Shown: positions 1-8,177 of the stretch, piece after piece
Numbering within the stretch: the stretch's first letter is position 1
Layout of the letters: every line of letters starts with the position of its first letter
Assembly: GCF_009674805.1 (NCBI RefSeq)
Contig: NZ_WKKI01000033.1
Coordinates: 1-44,573, forward strand
Reading direction: 5' to 3'
From: Metabacillus lacus
GTDB lineage: Bacteria; Bacillota; Bacilli; Bacillales; Bacillaceae
Length of the DNA stretch: 44,573 nucleotides
The notes under the pieces: generated by a model
Told to the model about the DNA's origin: nothing
The model's database searches: none
The model's input: the letters and a program-made list of their open reading frames with translations, nothing else
Made by a program: the position numbers and the translations under genes

Positions 1-198
1 AAAGAAAATAATATCCAATTTTTGGATAACTGGGTTCAATTACAACCCCCTAGACTTTTTGGCTCTGAACGAAGAAGCTTGGATGGTAAAATTATACTTA
101 AATTACATATAGAGTAAAATCGGTATACCCTTGTGGATATTTTTACAATGCTAGTGGAGGAACTCCGCCTATTCAGAAAAAACAATGAAAGTGGACTT

Positions 199-337
199 AA
201 ATAAACGGAGACATTCCGGCTATGCGTCCAAAAAGCCTTAAAATGGAGTATTTTCAGCAGCTTAAGCGGAATTCCTTCCCTTATTTCCTCTAAAATCAGC
301 CGATTTTTTCATTTAACCGGAAAAGTTCCGTTTATTT
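199..337. repeat. MITE-like element with terminal inverted repeats
   Basis: A stretch of about 139 bp begins AAATAAACGGA and ends with its exact complement TCCGTTTATTT. Homology continues inwards with TTCCGG at one end and CCGGAA at the other, giving imperfect terminal inverted repeats of about 24 bp. No coding potential is seen. It lies just past the 3' end of the leftward yfkH gene. Short palindromic non-autonomous elements of this kind are common between genes in Bacillus chromosomes. Bases 1-198 to its left show no gene or structure that I can name. Confidence 0.55.
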
Positions 338-401
338 TTGAATGAATCCAGGACTCATTGTATTTTTCAATGATGATCACACCTCCCCCCGCACTCCCCT
401 G

Positions 402-1229
402 CTACTTTGCGCTGTGCCGTTTATAAAAAGCGGCGTTCAGTTCTCCGCCCAGGATAATCATCATTCCGGTGATGTAAAACCAAATCATAAGTATGATGAT
501 GCCTCCGATGCTTCCATACATTGCACTGAAATTCGCAAAGCTTGTGACAAAGTAGGAGAAAATGGCCGAGGCGGCAATCCAGCCGATCGTGGAGAAGGCG
601 GCGCCCGGAAGGACATGTTTCAGCAAAAGGTGTTTATTGGGGGCAAATAAATATAGTGCTGCAAAAACAACGAAGAGTATTAAAGCACTAAGCACCCAGC
701 GAATGGCGTTCCACAGGTGAAAGAACAGTTCTGAGAATCCAAATAACGAAAAGATAAAAAGGCCGATTTCATGTCCGAACACTGGCAGCAGCAGGGCTAC
801 TATGATGACAAAAACCATGGCAAAGGTTAACAAAATGGAAATGCCTCTGGCAGCAAAAAAAGAGCGGCTTTCGCTTACTTCAAAGGCTTTGTTCAGCGCT
901 CTCACGATGGAGTGGATACCGTTGGATGCTGACCAGATTGTTGCCAGAATTCCAAAAGACAGCAAGCCGCCGTTTTGTGTGTTGAGGACCTGCGAGAGGA
1001 TATTTTCAATCATCAGCATTGTACCTTCCGGCGCGTATTGAGCAAGAAAGCTTAGTACATCTTCTTCGGAGAGAGGAAGAAAGCCGAATAAGGTAATTAG
1101 AAAAATGAGAAACGGAAAGAGAGATAACAGAAAAAAGTAGGCTAGCTCTGCTGACATACCTGTTACATCATCGTTGAAAAAGCGCTTCATTAGCTCTGCC
1201 AAAAAAGATTCTTTTCTGTTGTCCCTCAT
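402..1229 (-). CDS. yfkH: YihY/BrkB-family membrane protein (YfkH)
   Basis: A 275-residue integral membrane protein of the YihY/virulence-factor-BrkB family; the molecular function of this family in Bacillus is not established. Visible are about six hydrophobic segments (first around residues 28-50, last around 245-265), the early signature GMSAELAYFFLLSLFPFLIF and the late GGIIILMIWFYITGMMIILG, both typical of the family. The ATG is preceded by GAGGT. It is the last gene of a tight leftward operon with yfkI and yfkJ (16-18 nt gaps), the same order as in B. subtilis. No clear terminator follows; the palindromic element at 199-337 is the first structure downstream. Assignment to the family is firm, function unknown. 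Confidence 0.9.
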   Translation of the reverse strand: MRDNRKESFLAELMKRFFNDDVTGMSAELAYFFLLSLFPFLIFLITLFGFLPLSEEDVLSFLAQYAPEGTMLMIENILSQVLNTQNGGLLSFGILATIWSASNGIHSIVRALNKAFEVSESRSFFAARGISILLTFAMVFVIIVALLLPVFGHEIGLFIFSLFGFSELFFHLWNAIRWVLSALILFVVFAALYLFAPNKHLLLKHVLPGAAFSTIGWIAASAIFSYFVTSFANFSAMYGSIGGIIILMIWFYITGMMIILGGELNAAFYKRHSAK

Positions 1230-1245
1230 ATAAGGATACCTCGAT

Positions 1246-1569
1246 TCAGGAAGATTTTTTCTGGAAGATTTCCTTTGTTTCTTGAATAAACTCCAGTACC
1301 TGAGGTGTTGTTTTCTTCAGTTCCTGAAATTTTTCATTGTAGAATGCCCAGTCATCTTGCAGAGAATCGACAGTTGAGCGTGTTTCATCAATTTTTGTTC
1401 TAACCTGCTCGGCCAGCGATTCCGGGTTTTGATAGATGTCAATCGCCTTATTTTTCGCTCTTTGCCCGCTTTCTATTACTTTCGTGCGCGTTGGTTTGTC
1501 GAGAAGTGAAAGCACCGCCCCCGCAGCAGCTCCAACAAGAATGCTTTTAAAAAGTTTATTTAAACCCAT
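1246..1569 (-). CDS. yfkI: YtxH-like small protein (YfkI-like)
   Basis: A 107-residue protein with a short hydrophobic, glycine/alanine-rich N-terminus (residues 7-25, including LVGAAAGAVLSLL) followed by a charged, largely helical region. This is the layout of YtxH-type general-stress proteins, which are membrane-anchored or envelope-associated with an unknown biochemical role. The start ATG has AAAGGAGC seven or so bases upstream. It lies between yfkJ and yfkH with gaps of 18 and 16 nt, so it is co-transcribed with them. The gene symbol rests on position relative to B. subtilis, not on remembered sequence identity. Confidence 0.7.
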   Translation of the reverse strand: MGLNKLFKSILVGAAAGAVLSLLDKPTRTKVIESGQRAKNKAIDIYQNPESLAEQVRTKIDETRSTVDSLQDDWAFYNEKFQELKKTTPQVLEFIQETKEIFQKKSS

Positions 1570-1587
1570 AGTATTTTGCTCCTTTTC

Positions 1588-2058
1588 TCAGAGATTGTGC
1601 TCTTTTTTTATGTATTGCAGCAGATGTTTGCAGCCGCTGCTGATCAATTCATACGTTTCTTCAAAATTGTTCGTAAAATAAGGATCCGGGACATCTGACA
1701 GGTTCGCTTCGTCCACAAAGTCAAGCAGCCTTCCAATATACCCTGTTTTAGTATACCCAGCCATGCGGCGAAGATTTCCAAGGTTTTCAGCATCCATCGC
1801 AATAATATAATGATGACTTGTTAAATCCTTCTCTTCCACTTTTCTTGCCAGTAATCCTTCATAGGAGATCGTATTGCTGTCCAGTATCCTCCGCGTTCCT
1901 TCATGAGGCGGCTTTCCAATATGCCAGTCTCCCGTTCCTGCAGAGTCCACGGCAATTTTATGTTTCAGTCCTTCTTCGGCCGCATAATGTTTCATGATTG
2001 CTTCAGCCATGGGTGATCGGCATATGTTGCCCAGACAGACAAAGAGTATAGAAATCAA
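1588..2058 (-). CDS. yfkJ: Low-molecular-weight protein-tyrosine phosphatase YfkJ
   Basis: A cytoplasmic LMW-PTP of 156 residues. The P-loop CLGNICRS lies at the N-terminus (the CX5RS motif with the nucleophilic Cys and the Arg), and the general-acid loop DPYF sits in VPDPYFTN near residue 120. The reaction is hydrolysis of phosphotyrosine in proteins; B. subtilis YfkJ is a characterised stress-related member. I place the start at a TTG codon at 2058: it is preceded by AAGGAGGT at the ideal distance, whereas the ATG at 2082 lies upstream of that ribosome site and would add eight residues not seen in the family. It is the first gene of the leftward yfkJ-yfkI-yfkH operon. Confidence 0.93.
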   Translation of the reverse strand: MISILFVCLGNICRSPMAEAIMKHYAAEEGLKHKIAVDSAGTGDWHIGKPPHEGTRRILDSNTISYEGLLARKVEEKDLTSHHYIIAMDAENLGNLRRMAGYTKTGYIGRLLDFVDEANLSDVPDPYFTNNFEETYELISSGCKHLLQYIKKEHNL

Positions 2059-2233
2059 GTAGCTGACCTCCTTTCTATTCATATTTTATACCTAAATCGT
2101 ATTTCTGTTTTACCAAAAATGCAACTTTCAATCCAATTATGTAAAAAGACTTGACATTTGCGTGATATTTTCAGAATATTCTTATATGGGTAGATAGACA
2201 TTTGTCCATTCTTAATAAACGGGAGGGGAATGT

Positions 2234-3586
2234 ATGGCTTGGATTGGAACAGTGAGTGATCTTATTTGGGGTCCTCCATTATTGATCTTGCTTGTTGGTA
2301 CAGGTATTTATTTGACAATCAGGTTAGGATTTTTGCAGCTCAGACTTTTGCCTTATTCTTTAAAAATTGCTTTCAGCAGGAAGCAGGATAAGAAATCTGA
2401 GGGAGATATCTCTCACTTTCAGGCTTTGATGACCGCTCTTGCAGCAACTGTAGGAACTGGTAACATTGCGGGTGTCGCGACTGCCGTATTTACCGGCGGG
2501 CCAGGTGCTGTTTTCTGGATGTGGATTTCCGCCTTGTTCGGTATGGCTACAAAGTATGCCGAGGCTGTCCTTGCAGTCAAATACCGTGTTGTTGATAAGA
2601 ATGGAGAAATGTCCGGAGGTCCTATGTATTATCTGGAAAGAGGACTGGGACAAAAATGGCTCGGTGTTTTATTTGCCTTTTTTGGTGCCATTGCTGCTTT
2701 TGGAATTGGAAACCTGGTACAATCCAACTCCGTGGCAGATGTTATGAGTTCTGCTTTTTCAATTCCTAATTGGGTGACTGGTCTTATTATTACTATTTGT
2801 GTAGCATTAGTAATTCTTGGAGGCATTAAGAGTATCGGAAAGGTTACCTCTTATTTTGTTCCGGTTATGGCACTTTTCTATACAATTGCCGGACTGATTG
2901 TCATGATCCTGAATGCAGATCTTGTACCGGGTGCTGTGGCATTAATTTTCTCTGATGCCTTCACAGGTGAGGCGGTTGCAGGGGGAGCGATCGGGACAGT
3001 AATCCGCTGGGGTGTGGCGCGCGGTGTGTTTTCAAATGAAGCAGGTCTGGGTTCTGCTCCAATTGCTGCAGCGGCTGCCAAGACCGACTATCCAGGGCGT
3101 CAGGCACTCGTGTCTATGACGCAGGTATTTATTGATACAATTATCATCTGTTCCATCACGGGAATTACACTGGTTATGGGCGGCCTTTATACCGGTGATC
3201 AAAAAGGTGCAGAATTAACGTCCGCTACATTTGCAAAGTTCCTTGGGACACCAGGGTCAACGATTGTCGCAATCGGTCTTTTGTTCTTTGCTTTTTCAAC
3301 CATTATCGGCTGGTCGTATTATGGGGAAAAATGCTTCTCATATTTATTCAGCCAAAAGGTTGTAAAATACTACAGAATTGTGTTTGTGCTCGCAGTATTT
3401 GTCGGCGCCATTTCTACGCTGGAAGCGGTGTGGGGCATTGCTGATATTATGAACGGCTTAATGGCCTTCCCTAACTTAATCGGTCTTTTGGGACTCTCAG
3501 GGGTGGTTATTGCTGAAACGAAGAGATTCCTCAAAGTCATTCAGGAAGAAAAAGAACAAAGCAAAAAAGGGGACGTCTCTCTCTGA
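2234..3586 (+). CDS. AGCS-family amino-acid:Na+ symporter (alanine/glycine/glutamine type)
   Basis: A 450-residue polytopic membrane transporter of the alanine/glycine:cation symporter family (SLC AGCS), expected to import a small neutral amino acid with sodium. Family hallmarks are visible: the N-terminal WGPPLLILLVGTGIYLTIRLGF, the substrate/Na+ region ATVGTGNIAGVATA with GGPGAVFWMW, the GGPMYYLE motif, and RGVFSNEAGLGSAPIAAAAA. The ATG is preceded by GGGAGGGG. It stands alone between divergent yfkJ and downstream yfkK, where B. subtilis has no such gene, and is followed by its own terminator. A second, distinct AGCS gene occurs at 35.7-37.1 kb. Substrate cannot be told from sequence. Confidence 0.92.
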   Translation: MAWIGTVSDLIWGPPLLILLVGTGIYLTIRLGFLQLRLLPYSLKIAFSRKQDKKSEGDISHFQALMTALAATVGTGNIAGVATAVFTGGPGAVFWMWISALFGMATKYAEAVLAVKYRVVDKNGEMSGGPMYYLERGLGQKWLGVLFAFFGAIAAFGIGNLVQSNSVADVMSSAFSIPNWVTGLIITICVALVILGGIKSIGKVTSYFVPVMALFYTIAGLIVMILNADLVPGAVALIFSDAFTGEAVAGGAIGTVIRWGVARGVFSNEAGLGSAPIAAAAAKTDYPGRQALVSMTQVFIDTIIICSITGITLVMGGLYTGDQKGAELTSATFAKFLGTPGSTIVAIGLLFFAFSTIIGWSYYGEKCFSYLFSQKVVKYYRIVFVLAVFVGAISTLEAVWGIADIMNGLMAFPNLIGLLGLSGVVIAETKRFLKVIQEEKEQSKKGDVSL

Positions 3587-3607
3587 TGACTCTATGAACC
3601 ATCCTTT

Positions 3608-3636
3608 AAAGCCGGGCAGCCGGCTTTTTCTTTTTT
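3608..3636 (+). terminator. Rho-independent terminator of the AGCS gene
   Basis: AGCCGG-GCAG-CCGGCT hairpin (stem 3610-3625) followed by a T-rich tail, 24 nt after the symporter stop codon. Confidence 0.85.
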
Positions 3637-3694
3637 CATGAGTTGTCCTCTTTCGTGATACAATACATATAAAACGTGTTGTGAAAGGATGGTT

Positions 3695-3925
3695 ATGTTG
3701 AATTTAACAGAGAAGTCTTCTGAAAACGTTGAATACATGATCGAACAGATTAAAGAAAAGCTGAAAGTGATTAATATTGGAGCGATTAAACCTTCTCATT
3801 TTGACGGGGAAATGTATGAAGAACTCAGAGATATTTATGAGCATGTGATGAAAAAAGACACATTCAGCCCGAGAGAAATGCAGGCAATTGTTGAAGAACT
3901 CGGCAATCTCCGCAAAGAATCTTAA
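3695..3925 (+). CDS. yfkK: DUF1128 protein YfkK
   Basis: A 76-residue soluble protein matching the DUF1128/YfkK family; no biochemical role is known. The recognisable stretch is [10 protein letters not shown] followed by [15 protein letters not shown] and [17 protein letters not shown], an acidic, all-helical sequence. The start is uncertain by a codon or two. An in-frame ATG at 3689 lies inside the AAAGGATGG ribosome site, so ATG 3695 (five bases after the site) or TTG 3698 is more likely. In B. subtilis yfkK is adjacent to yfkJ; here the AGCS symporter lies between them. Confidence 0.85.
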   Translation: MLNLTEKSSENVEYMIEQIKEKLKVINIGAIKPSHFDGEMYEELRDIYEHVMKKDTFSPREMQAIVEELGNLRKES

Positions 3926-3999
3926 GCACAAAAAAGATTTGTGAATACATAGACTGCCTTTCCCGCTTGCTGCATATATGTCAGTAAGGGGGAATGACG

Positions 4000-4158
4000 A
4001 TGGCGGGATGGTGGCTGGCTACACTCGTTCTTGTATTCTTTTTGTTTATTGCAATCTTCTTTATTATTGCTGCTTTAAAATCTGCAGTGAACACAGAGGA
4101 TGCTGTTACAATTGATCCTCTTCCGGGTCCTTCTGATGGGACAAAAAGAAACGAGTAG
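4000..4158 (+). CDS. Small single-pass membrane protein (52 aa)
   Basis: A short ORF of 52 codons. The N-terminus MAGWW leads into one long hydrophobic helix (about residues 6-27, LATLVLVFFLFIAIFFIIAA), then a polar tail with DPLPGPSDG. AAGGGGG lies seven bases before ATG 4000; an ATG at 3994 is too close to that site. Its stop codon lies inside the downstream bidirectional terminator. I do not recognise a family. Hydrophobicity, a good ribosome site and a clean fit between yfkK and the terminator support it as a real gene; it may be co-transcribed with yfkK. Topology is probably N-out or N-in with a cytosolic proline-rich tail, which sequence alone cannot decide. Confidence 0.65.
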   Translation: MAGWWLATLVLVFFLFIAIFFIIAALKSAVNTEDAVTIDPLPGPSDGTKRNE

Positions 4159-4179
4159 CCGCGGGGCTACTCGTTTCTT
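4146..4179. terminator. Bidirectional terminator overlapping a stop codon
   Basis: A perfect 15-bp inverted repeat (4146-4160 and 4165-4179) around a GCGG loop, A-rich on the left and T-rich on the right. It can stop rightward transcription of the small membrane protein gene, whose TAG lies within the left arm, and leftward transcription of yfkM, whose stop is at 4183. Confidence 0.9.
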
Positions 4180-4182
4180 CTA

Positions 4183-4698
4183 TTATGATAATACATTTAG
4201 AGATTCTTCGATAAACGCCGGGATATCATCAGGCGTTCTGCTTGTGACCAGCTGGTTGCCGCAGACGACTACTTCCTTGTCATGTACGTTTGCTCCCGCA
4301 TTTTCCAAGTCTTTGTGAATGGATACAAAGCCTGTAATATCTCTTCCTTTAAGAGCATCAGCATTGATCAGCAGCTGCGGTCCATGGCAGATTGCCATAA
4401 CCGGCTTGTTGTCATCCATGAATGATTTTGCAAAGTCGACAAATTTGTCATCCGCTCTCAGCATATCCGGTGAAAAACCTCCCGGAATAAACAGCGCATC
4501 AAATTCCGATGGATTCACATCATCAATTCCTGCGTCCACCTGAATTTCAGCATCTCCCTGCTTTCCTTTTACCGTTTTCCCTTTTTCGTTTTCAATTACA
4601 GTTAGTTCATGGCCTGCTTCCTTGAATGACTTCGCAGGATCCGTATATTCCACATCTTCAAAGTAATCTGTCATTACAACAGCAATTTTTTTACTCAT
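4183..4698 (-). CDS. yfkM: DJ-1/PfpI-family protein (YfkM, general stress protein 18)
   Basis: A 171-residue cytoplasmic protein of the DJ-1/PfpI superfamily (class I glutamine-amidotransferase-like fold). The nucleophile elbow AICHGPQLL carries the conserved Cys near residue 102, the helix PGGFSPDMLR precedes it, and the N-terminus MSKKIAVVMTDYFEDVEYTD holds the conserved Glu. Homologues act as cysteine peptidases, deglycases or glyoxalase-like stress proteins; B. subtilis YfkM is a SigB-type general stress protein. The start at 4698 is chosen because GGGAGGC lies upstream at a usable distance and the family begins here; the longer reading from 4722 adds eight non-family residues. Confidence 0.9.
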   Translation of the reverse strand: MSKKIAVVMTDYFEDVEYTDPAKSFKEAGHELTVIENEKGKTVKGKQGDAEIQVDAGIDDVNPSEFDALFIPGGFSPDMLRADDKFVDFAKSFMDDNKPVMAICHGPQLLINADALKGRDITGFVSIHKDLENAGANVHDKEVVVCGNQLVTSRTPDDIPAFIEESLNVLS

Positions 4699-4786
4699 TG
4701 TCAGCATGCCTCCCAAGCACATTTATTTGTTGATAGTTAAAATGTACCCGGTTTACAGCTGATGAAACATAGAAAGGCGCCGCCCT

Positions 4787-5719
4787 TCATGACAGCTCCT
4801 TTAAGCTCAGCTGTTTGTTTTCAACTTCTTTAATAAAGTCGCCAACCATCTTTTCATAGCGTTTTGGATCTGTCAAAAATGCTTTGGCATGCTCAGCTTT
4901 AGGGACGAGATAGAGCCTTTTTAACCCCGCTGCCAGCTTATACATTTTCCTGCTCATCTCAACAGGAATAAACGAGTCATCACTGCCGTGAATAAACAGG
5001 ATCGGAGTTGAAATGTTCTCGAGTCCCTTGATAGGAGAGATTTGTGAAAAACTCCATCCGCACCTGAATTTAATGATCAAACTGGTTATGGTAATCAAGG
5101 GGTAAAACCTGACTCTGAAGTCCTGAACCAGCCTCAGCCGAAGAAGCGAGGTGAAATCATGAAAGGCACAGTCAGCTATGCAATAGGCAATCCGGGTTTC
5201 CTCTTTTATGCACTGCAATGCACTGGCAGCACCGAGAGATTCCCCCAGCACACCAATGACCGCACCCTTCCCGAATTTTTCTTCAAGAAAATCAATCCAT
5301 GCTTTAAAATCATCTTTTTCAAAATAGCCGAAAGAGGTATGATCGCCCCCGCTTAACCCGTGATAACGGTGATCACAGAGCAGGACCGAATAGCCCATTC
5401 TTTGAAACATCGGCACATATTTCAGGCTGCCGAACAGTGACCAAGTAATGCCATGTGCGATCAGAATTGCTTTTTTGCTTTCTGCCACAGAGAAAAGCAT
5501 TCCGTGAATTTCATATCCATGATAAGAATCAATAAAAACCTCCTCTTTTCTGTACTGATGAAAGGTGTTTTCATTGATTTCGCCGCTCATCACTCCCTTG
5601 CGGAACGTGTCCTCATAAGAAAATTTCCGCGGGAAAATAATCGCGTTTGCCAGAAGTGTACACAGTACAATACAACAGACCAGAACTGCTACTAACGTCC
5701 ATAAAAGAGATATCCACAT
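4787..5719 (-). CDS. Membrane-anchored alpha/beta hydrolase
   Basis: An approximately 310-residue alpha/beta-hydrolase-fold protein with one N-terminal transmembrane helix (about residues 3-26). The catalytic apparatus is legible: oxyanion region LIAHGITWS, nucleophile elbow GVLGESLGAAS (Ser near residue 162), acid loop HGSDDSFIP (Asp near 247) and the His in KAEHAKAF near 276. It resembles YqkD-type hydrolases of Bacillus, whose substrates are not known. The start is ambiguous: the frame opens at GTG 5734 and has three ATGs in a row; I take the last (5719), which sits best behind AGGTG. It is monocistronic, divergent from the FAD oxidoreductase. Confidence 0.8.
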   Translation of the reverse strand: MWISLLWTLVAVLVCCIVLCTLLANAIIFPRKFSYEDTFRKGVMSGEINENTFHQYRKEEVFIDSYHGYEIHGMLFSVAESKKAILIAHGITWSLFGSLKYVPMFQRMGYSVLLCDHRYHGLSGGDHTSFGYFEKDDFKAWIDFLEEKFGKGAVIGVLGESLGAASALQCIKEETRIAYCIADCAFHDFTSLLRLRLVQDFRVRFYPLITITSLIIKFRCGWSFSQISPIKGLENISTPILFIHGSDDSFIPVEMSRKMYKLAAGLKRLYLVPKAEHAKAFLTDPKRYEKMVGDFIKEVENKQLSLKELS

Positions 5720-5858
5720 CATCATCACCTGCACATATCTTTTGTTGAAATATCATATTACATACAAGCCCGGGTGGTGAGCAAAAGGCACATTTAAAAT
5801 ATTTTCTCACTGGAAAAGCAGGTAAAATTAAGAAAACTCGTAGAAATGGGAGCTGCTC

Positions 5859-7334
5859 ATGAAAAAAGTTCTGATTGTTGGAGGAGGAATTGGCGGACTC
5901 ACAGCCGGTGCCCTGCTTCAAAAGCAGGGATATGAAGTGACAGTCCTGGAAGCCTCAAATGAATGGGGCGGCTGCGCAGGCAAGTTTTCAAGAAAGGAAT
6001 TTCTTTTTCCTGCCGGCGCGACGCTGGGAATGGGCTTTGAAGAAGGCGGCATTCACCGCCGCATCTTTCAGGAGCTCGATATTAATTTTCAGGAAGCAAA
6101 GCTGCTTCATCACATTATGGATATTGTTACGCCCGAGAGAACCATCAAATATGTGAAAGATAAGGAGGCCTTTCTGCAGGAGCTCTCTTCTCACTTTGAG
6201 GATGAAGCCCTACAGATTAGGAGTTTCTTTCAGGAAGTATGGCGGATTGGAAATGAAGTAAAAAAACTGATTGCACCGCTTCCCGCTCTTCCTCCCGCTT
6301 CACTTAGTGACTGGAATAGACTATTTCGTTCACTAAAGCCCGGAACGGTCAGGTTGCTGCCGTATTTACCGATGACACTATTTGATCTGCTTAGAAAGCA
6401 TAACCTGCATCAGCACTCTTCCTTTGTGCAGCTTCTGAATGCGGTTGTCATTGATTCCATGCAGACAACAACGCGCGAATGCAGTGCTGTGATGGGGGCT
6501 TATGCTCTTTCCATTTATCATGAGGGAGCCTTTTACCTTAGAGGCGGTTTGTATGAGGCTGCACATGCCCTTCATGCATCCATTGCTGATCACGGAGGCC
6601 ACACCCGGCGAAACACCCGTATTACCTCCATCGTAAAAGAAGGAAGGAGCTACAAGGCAACTGATGCGAAAGGAAACAGCTGGGGTGCAGACCACATTGT
6701 CTGCAACATGCCACTAGCAAACTTTGTGGCACTCCTGTCTCCACATTTAAAGAAGAAACTGTCATCAGCATATAGAAAAAAACAGGCGGAAAGCCAGTGG
6801 GGTGCTGTGACGCTTTATCTGGCTGTAGAGGAAGCTCTCATTCCCGATCACTTTCCTTTGTTTCAGATACTTCTCGGGGAAGTAAGTGATTCAATGGCTG
6901 AAGGGAGCCATATTTTTGTTTCCACTTCTGAGGCTGGAGACAATAAAAGAGCTCCGGCAGGCTATCGGACCTTAACAGTCAGCACCCATACTGATCTCAA
7001 GAGATGGAGTACAAAAGAGGAATATGACAAAAACAAGGAAGCAGTCACTGCAAAAATGATGGCGCTGCTGGAAACTGCACTACCCGGCGTTGAAAAGAAT
7101 TTGATTATGAAAATAACAGGGGCGCCAAGAGCGTGGGAAAGGTTTACAGGAAGAAAGGGTGGTATGGTTGGAGGATACCCTCAAAATCATCAGCATGCAC
7201 TCTTCAAAAGCCTCTCGCACCGGACAGGCATACCTGGAATCTGGCTGTGCGGAGACAGCGTTTTTCCCGGAGCAGGTACAATTGGGGTTTCTGTCAGCGG
7301 CTACCATGTGTATCGGTCAATCTCAAACCAGTAA
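5859..7334 (+). CDS. CrtI/phytoene-desaturase-like FAD oxidoreductase
   Basis: A 491-residue flavoprotein. The dinucleotide-binding motif VLIVGGGIGGLTAGALL is followed by VTVLEASNEWGGCAGKF, the standard Rossmann start of the carotenoid desaturase/retinol saturase group, and the C-terminus has GIWLCGDSVFPGAGTIGVS, the second FAD contact of that group. It probably oxidises or isomerises a polyisoprenoid or similar lipid, but no squalene/phytoene synthase or other carotenoid gene is nearby, so the substrate is open. The start follows GGGAGC. It is flanked by divergent hydrolase and convergent treR, with a shared terminator after its stop. Annotation as phytoene desaturase would be too specific. 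Confidence 0.8.
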   Translation: MKKVLIVGGGIGGLTAGALLQKQGYEVTVLEASNEWGGCAGKFSRKEFLFPAGATLGMGFEEGGIHRRIFQELDINFQEAKLLHHIMDIVTPERTIKYVKDKEAFLQELSSHFEDEALQIRSFFQEVWRIGNEVKKLIAPLPALPPASLSDWNRLFRSLKPGTVRLLPYLPMTLFDLLRKHNLHQHSSFVQLLNAVVIDSMQTTTRECSAVMGAYALSIYHEGAFYLRGGLYEAAHALHASIADHGGHTRRNTRITSIVKEGRSYKATDAKGNSWGADHIVCNMPLANFVALLSPHLKKKLSSAYRKKQAESQWGAVTLYLAVEEALIPDHFPLFQILLGEVSDSMAEGSHIFVSTSEAGDNKRAPAGYRTLTVSTHTDLKRWSTKEEYDKNKEAVTAKMMALLETALPGVEKNLIMKITGAPRAWERFTGRKGGMVGGYPQNHQHALFKSLSHRTGIPGIWLCGDSVFPGAGTIGVSVSGYHVYRSISNQ

Positions 7335-7361
7335 AAGCGGACAAGTTTTGCACACAATAAG

Positions 7362-7385
7362 AAAAAACCGGAGTCTCCGTTTTTC
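7362..7385. terminator. Bidirectional terminator between the oxidoreductase gene and treR
   Basis: An A-rich left arm ending CCGGA, a GTC loop, then TCCG and a T run. The stem has one bulged C. It lies in the 100-bp gap between two convergent genes. Confidence 0.65.
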
Positions 7386-7434
7386 CTTCAGCTGCCTGAA
7401 AGAGCGGAGAACCCGGTTATGCAATGTAGTTCCT

Positions 7435-8151
7435 TTAATGGCCGCGTCTTGCAAAATCGACAAAGCGAAACTTATCAAGCCTGTGACGCGATTCTGTGTA
7501 TTCAAACAGTGTGGCATCATCAAGATACACATAGTTTCTGACAACAACAATATGCTGAAAGTTTTCTAAATCCAGATACAGCTTGTCTTCTTCTGTGCAA
7601 TCTTCCACCACAATTTCTTTTTTTGCAAAACTGATTTTTAAATGCAGTGTTTTTTCCAGATATTCATAAATAGAATTCTCTGCAATCTCCTTCGTGAGGA
7701 GCGGCACACTTTTTTTCAAAAAATAATCTTTATCAAGGATAATTTTCTCTCCATCTATTTCCCTGGAGCGGATGACTTCCCATATTTCATCCTTGCTGCC
7801 CGCCTGCAATTGGCTCATCAAAAACCTGTCAGGCTGCAGCAGGCCGAACTTATGCACCGTTGTCCTTGACGGCTTGCCCAGATTTTGCGCAAGCTCTTTA
7901 AAACTGACAAGACCTGAAACCGGAAAATTAAGCTTTTCTACATCCAGCACAATCGATCCTTTTCCCTTTATCTTTTGGATAAAACCGTTTTGCGCCAGAA
8001 GTGTCAGAGCTTTGCGGATGGTTTCTCTGGAAGTGCCATAAATCTCTGCCAGTTCATGCTCAGAAGGTATGGTGCTGTTCCGCTGCAATTCTCCGCTCTT
8101 TATTTTCCCGCTCAAATCCTGATAAATTGCCATAAACTTATTTGTTTTCAT
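7435..8151 (-). CDS. treR: Trehalose operon repressor TreR (GntR family)
   Basis: A 238-residue GntR/HutC-type repressor. Residues 1-70 form the winged helix-turn-helix (IPSEHELAEIYGTSRETIRKAL, then GKGSIVL); the rest is the UTRA ligand domain, ending in the conserved ESRHRLDKFRFVDFARRG. It closely follows B. subtilis TreR as I remember it. It binds palindromic TTGTATATACAA operators and is released by trehalose-6-phosphate. Two such operators are present upstream of treP in this window. ATG 8151 is preferred because the family begins MK-NKF; the in-frame GTG 8163 is an alternative. It is the last gene of the treP-treA-treR operon, 26 nt after treA. Confidence 0.95.
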   Translation of the reverse strand: MKTNKFMAIYQDLSGKIKSGELQRNSTIPSEHELAEIYGTSRETIRKALTLLAQNGFIQKIKGKGSIVLDVEKLNFPVSGLVSFKELAQNLGKPSRTTVHKFGLLQPDRFLMSQLQAGSKDEIWEVIRSREIDGEKIILDKDYFLKKSVPLLTKEIAENSIYEYLEKTLHLKISFAKKEIVVEDCTEEDKLYLDLENFQHIVVVRNYVYLDDATLFEYTESRHRLDKFRFVDFARRGH

Positions 8152-8177
8152 CCTTCTCACCACTATTTATCTTACCA

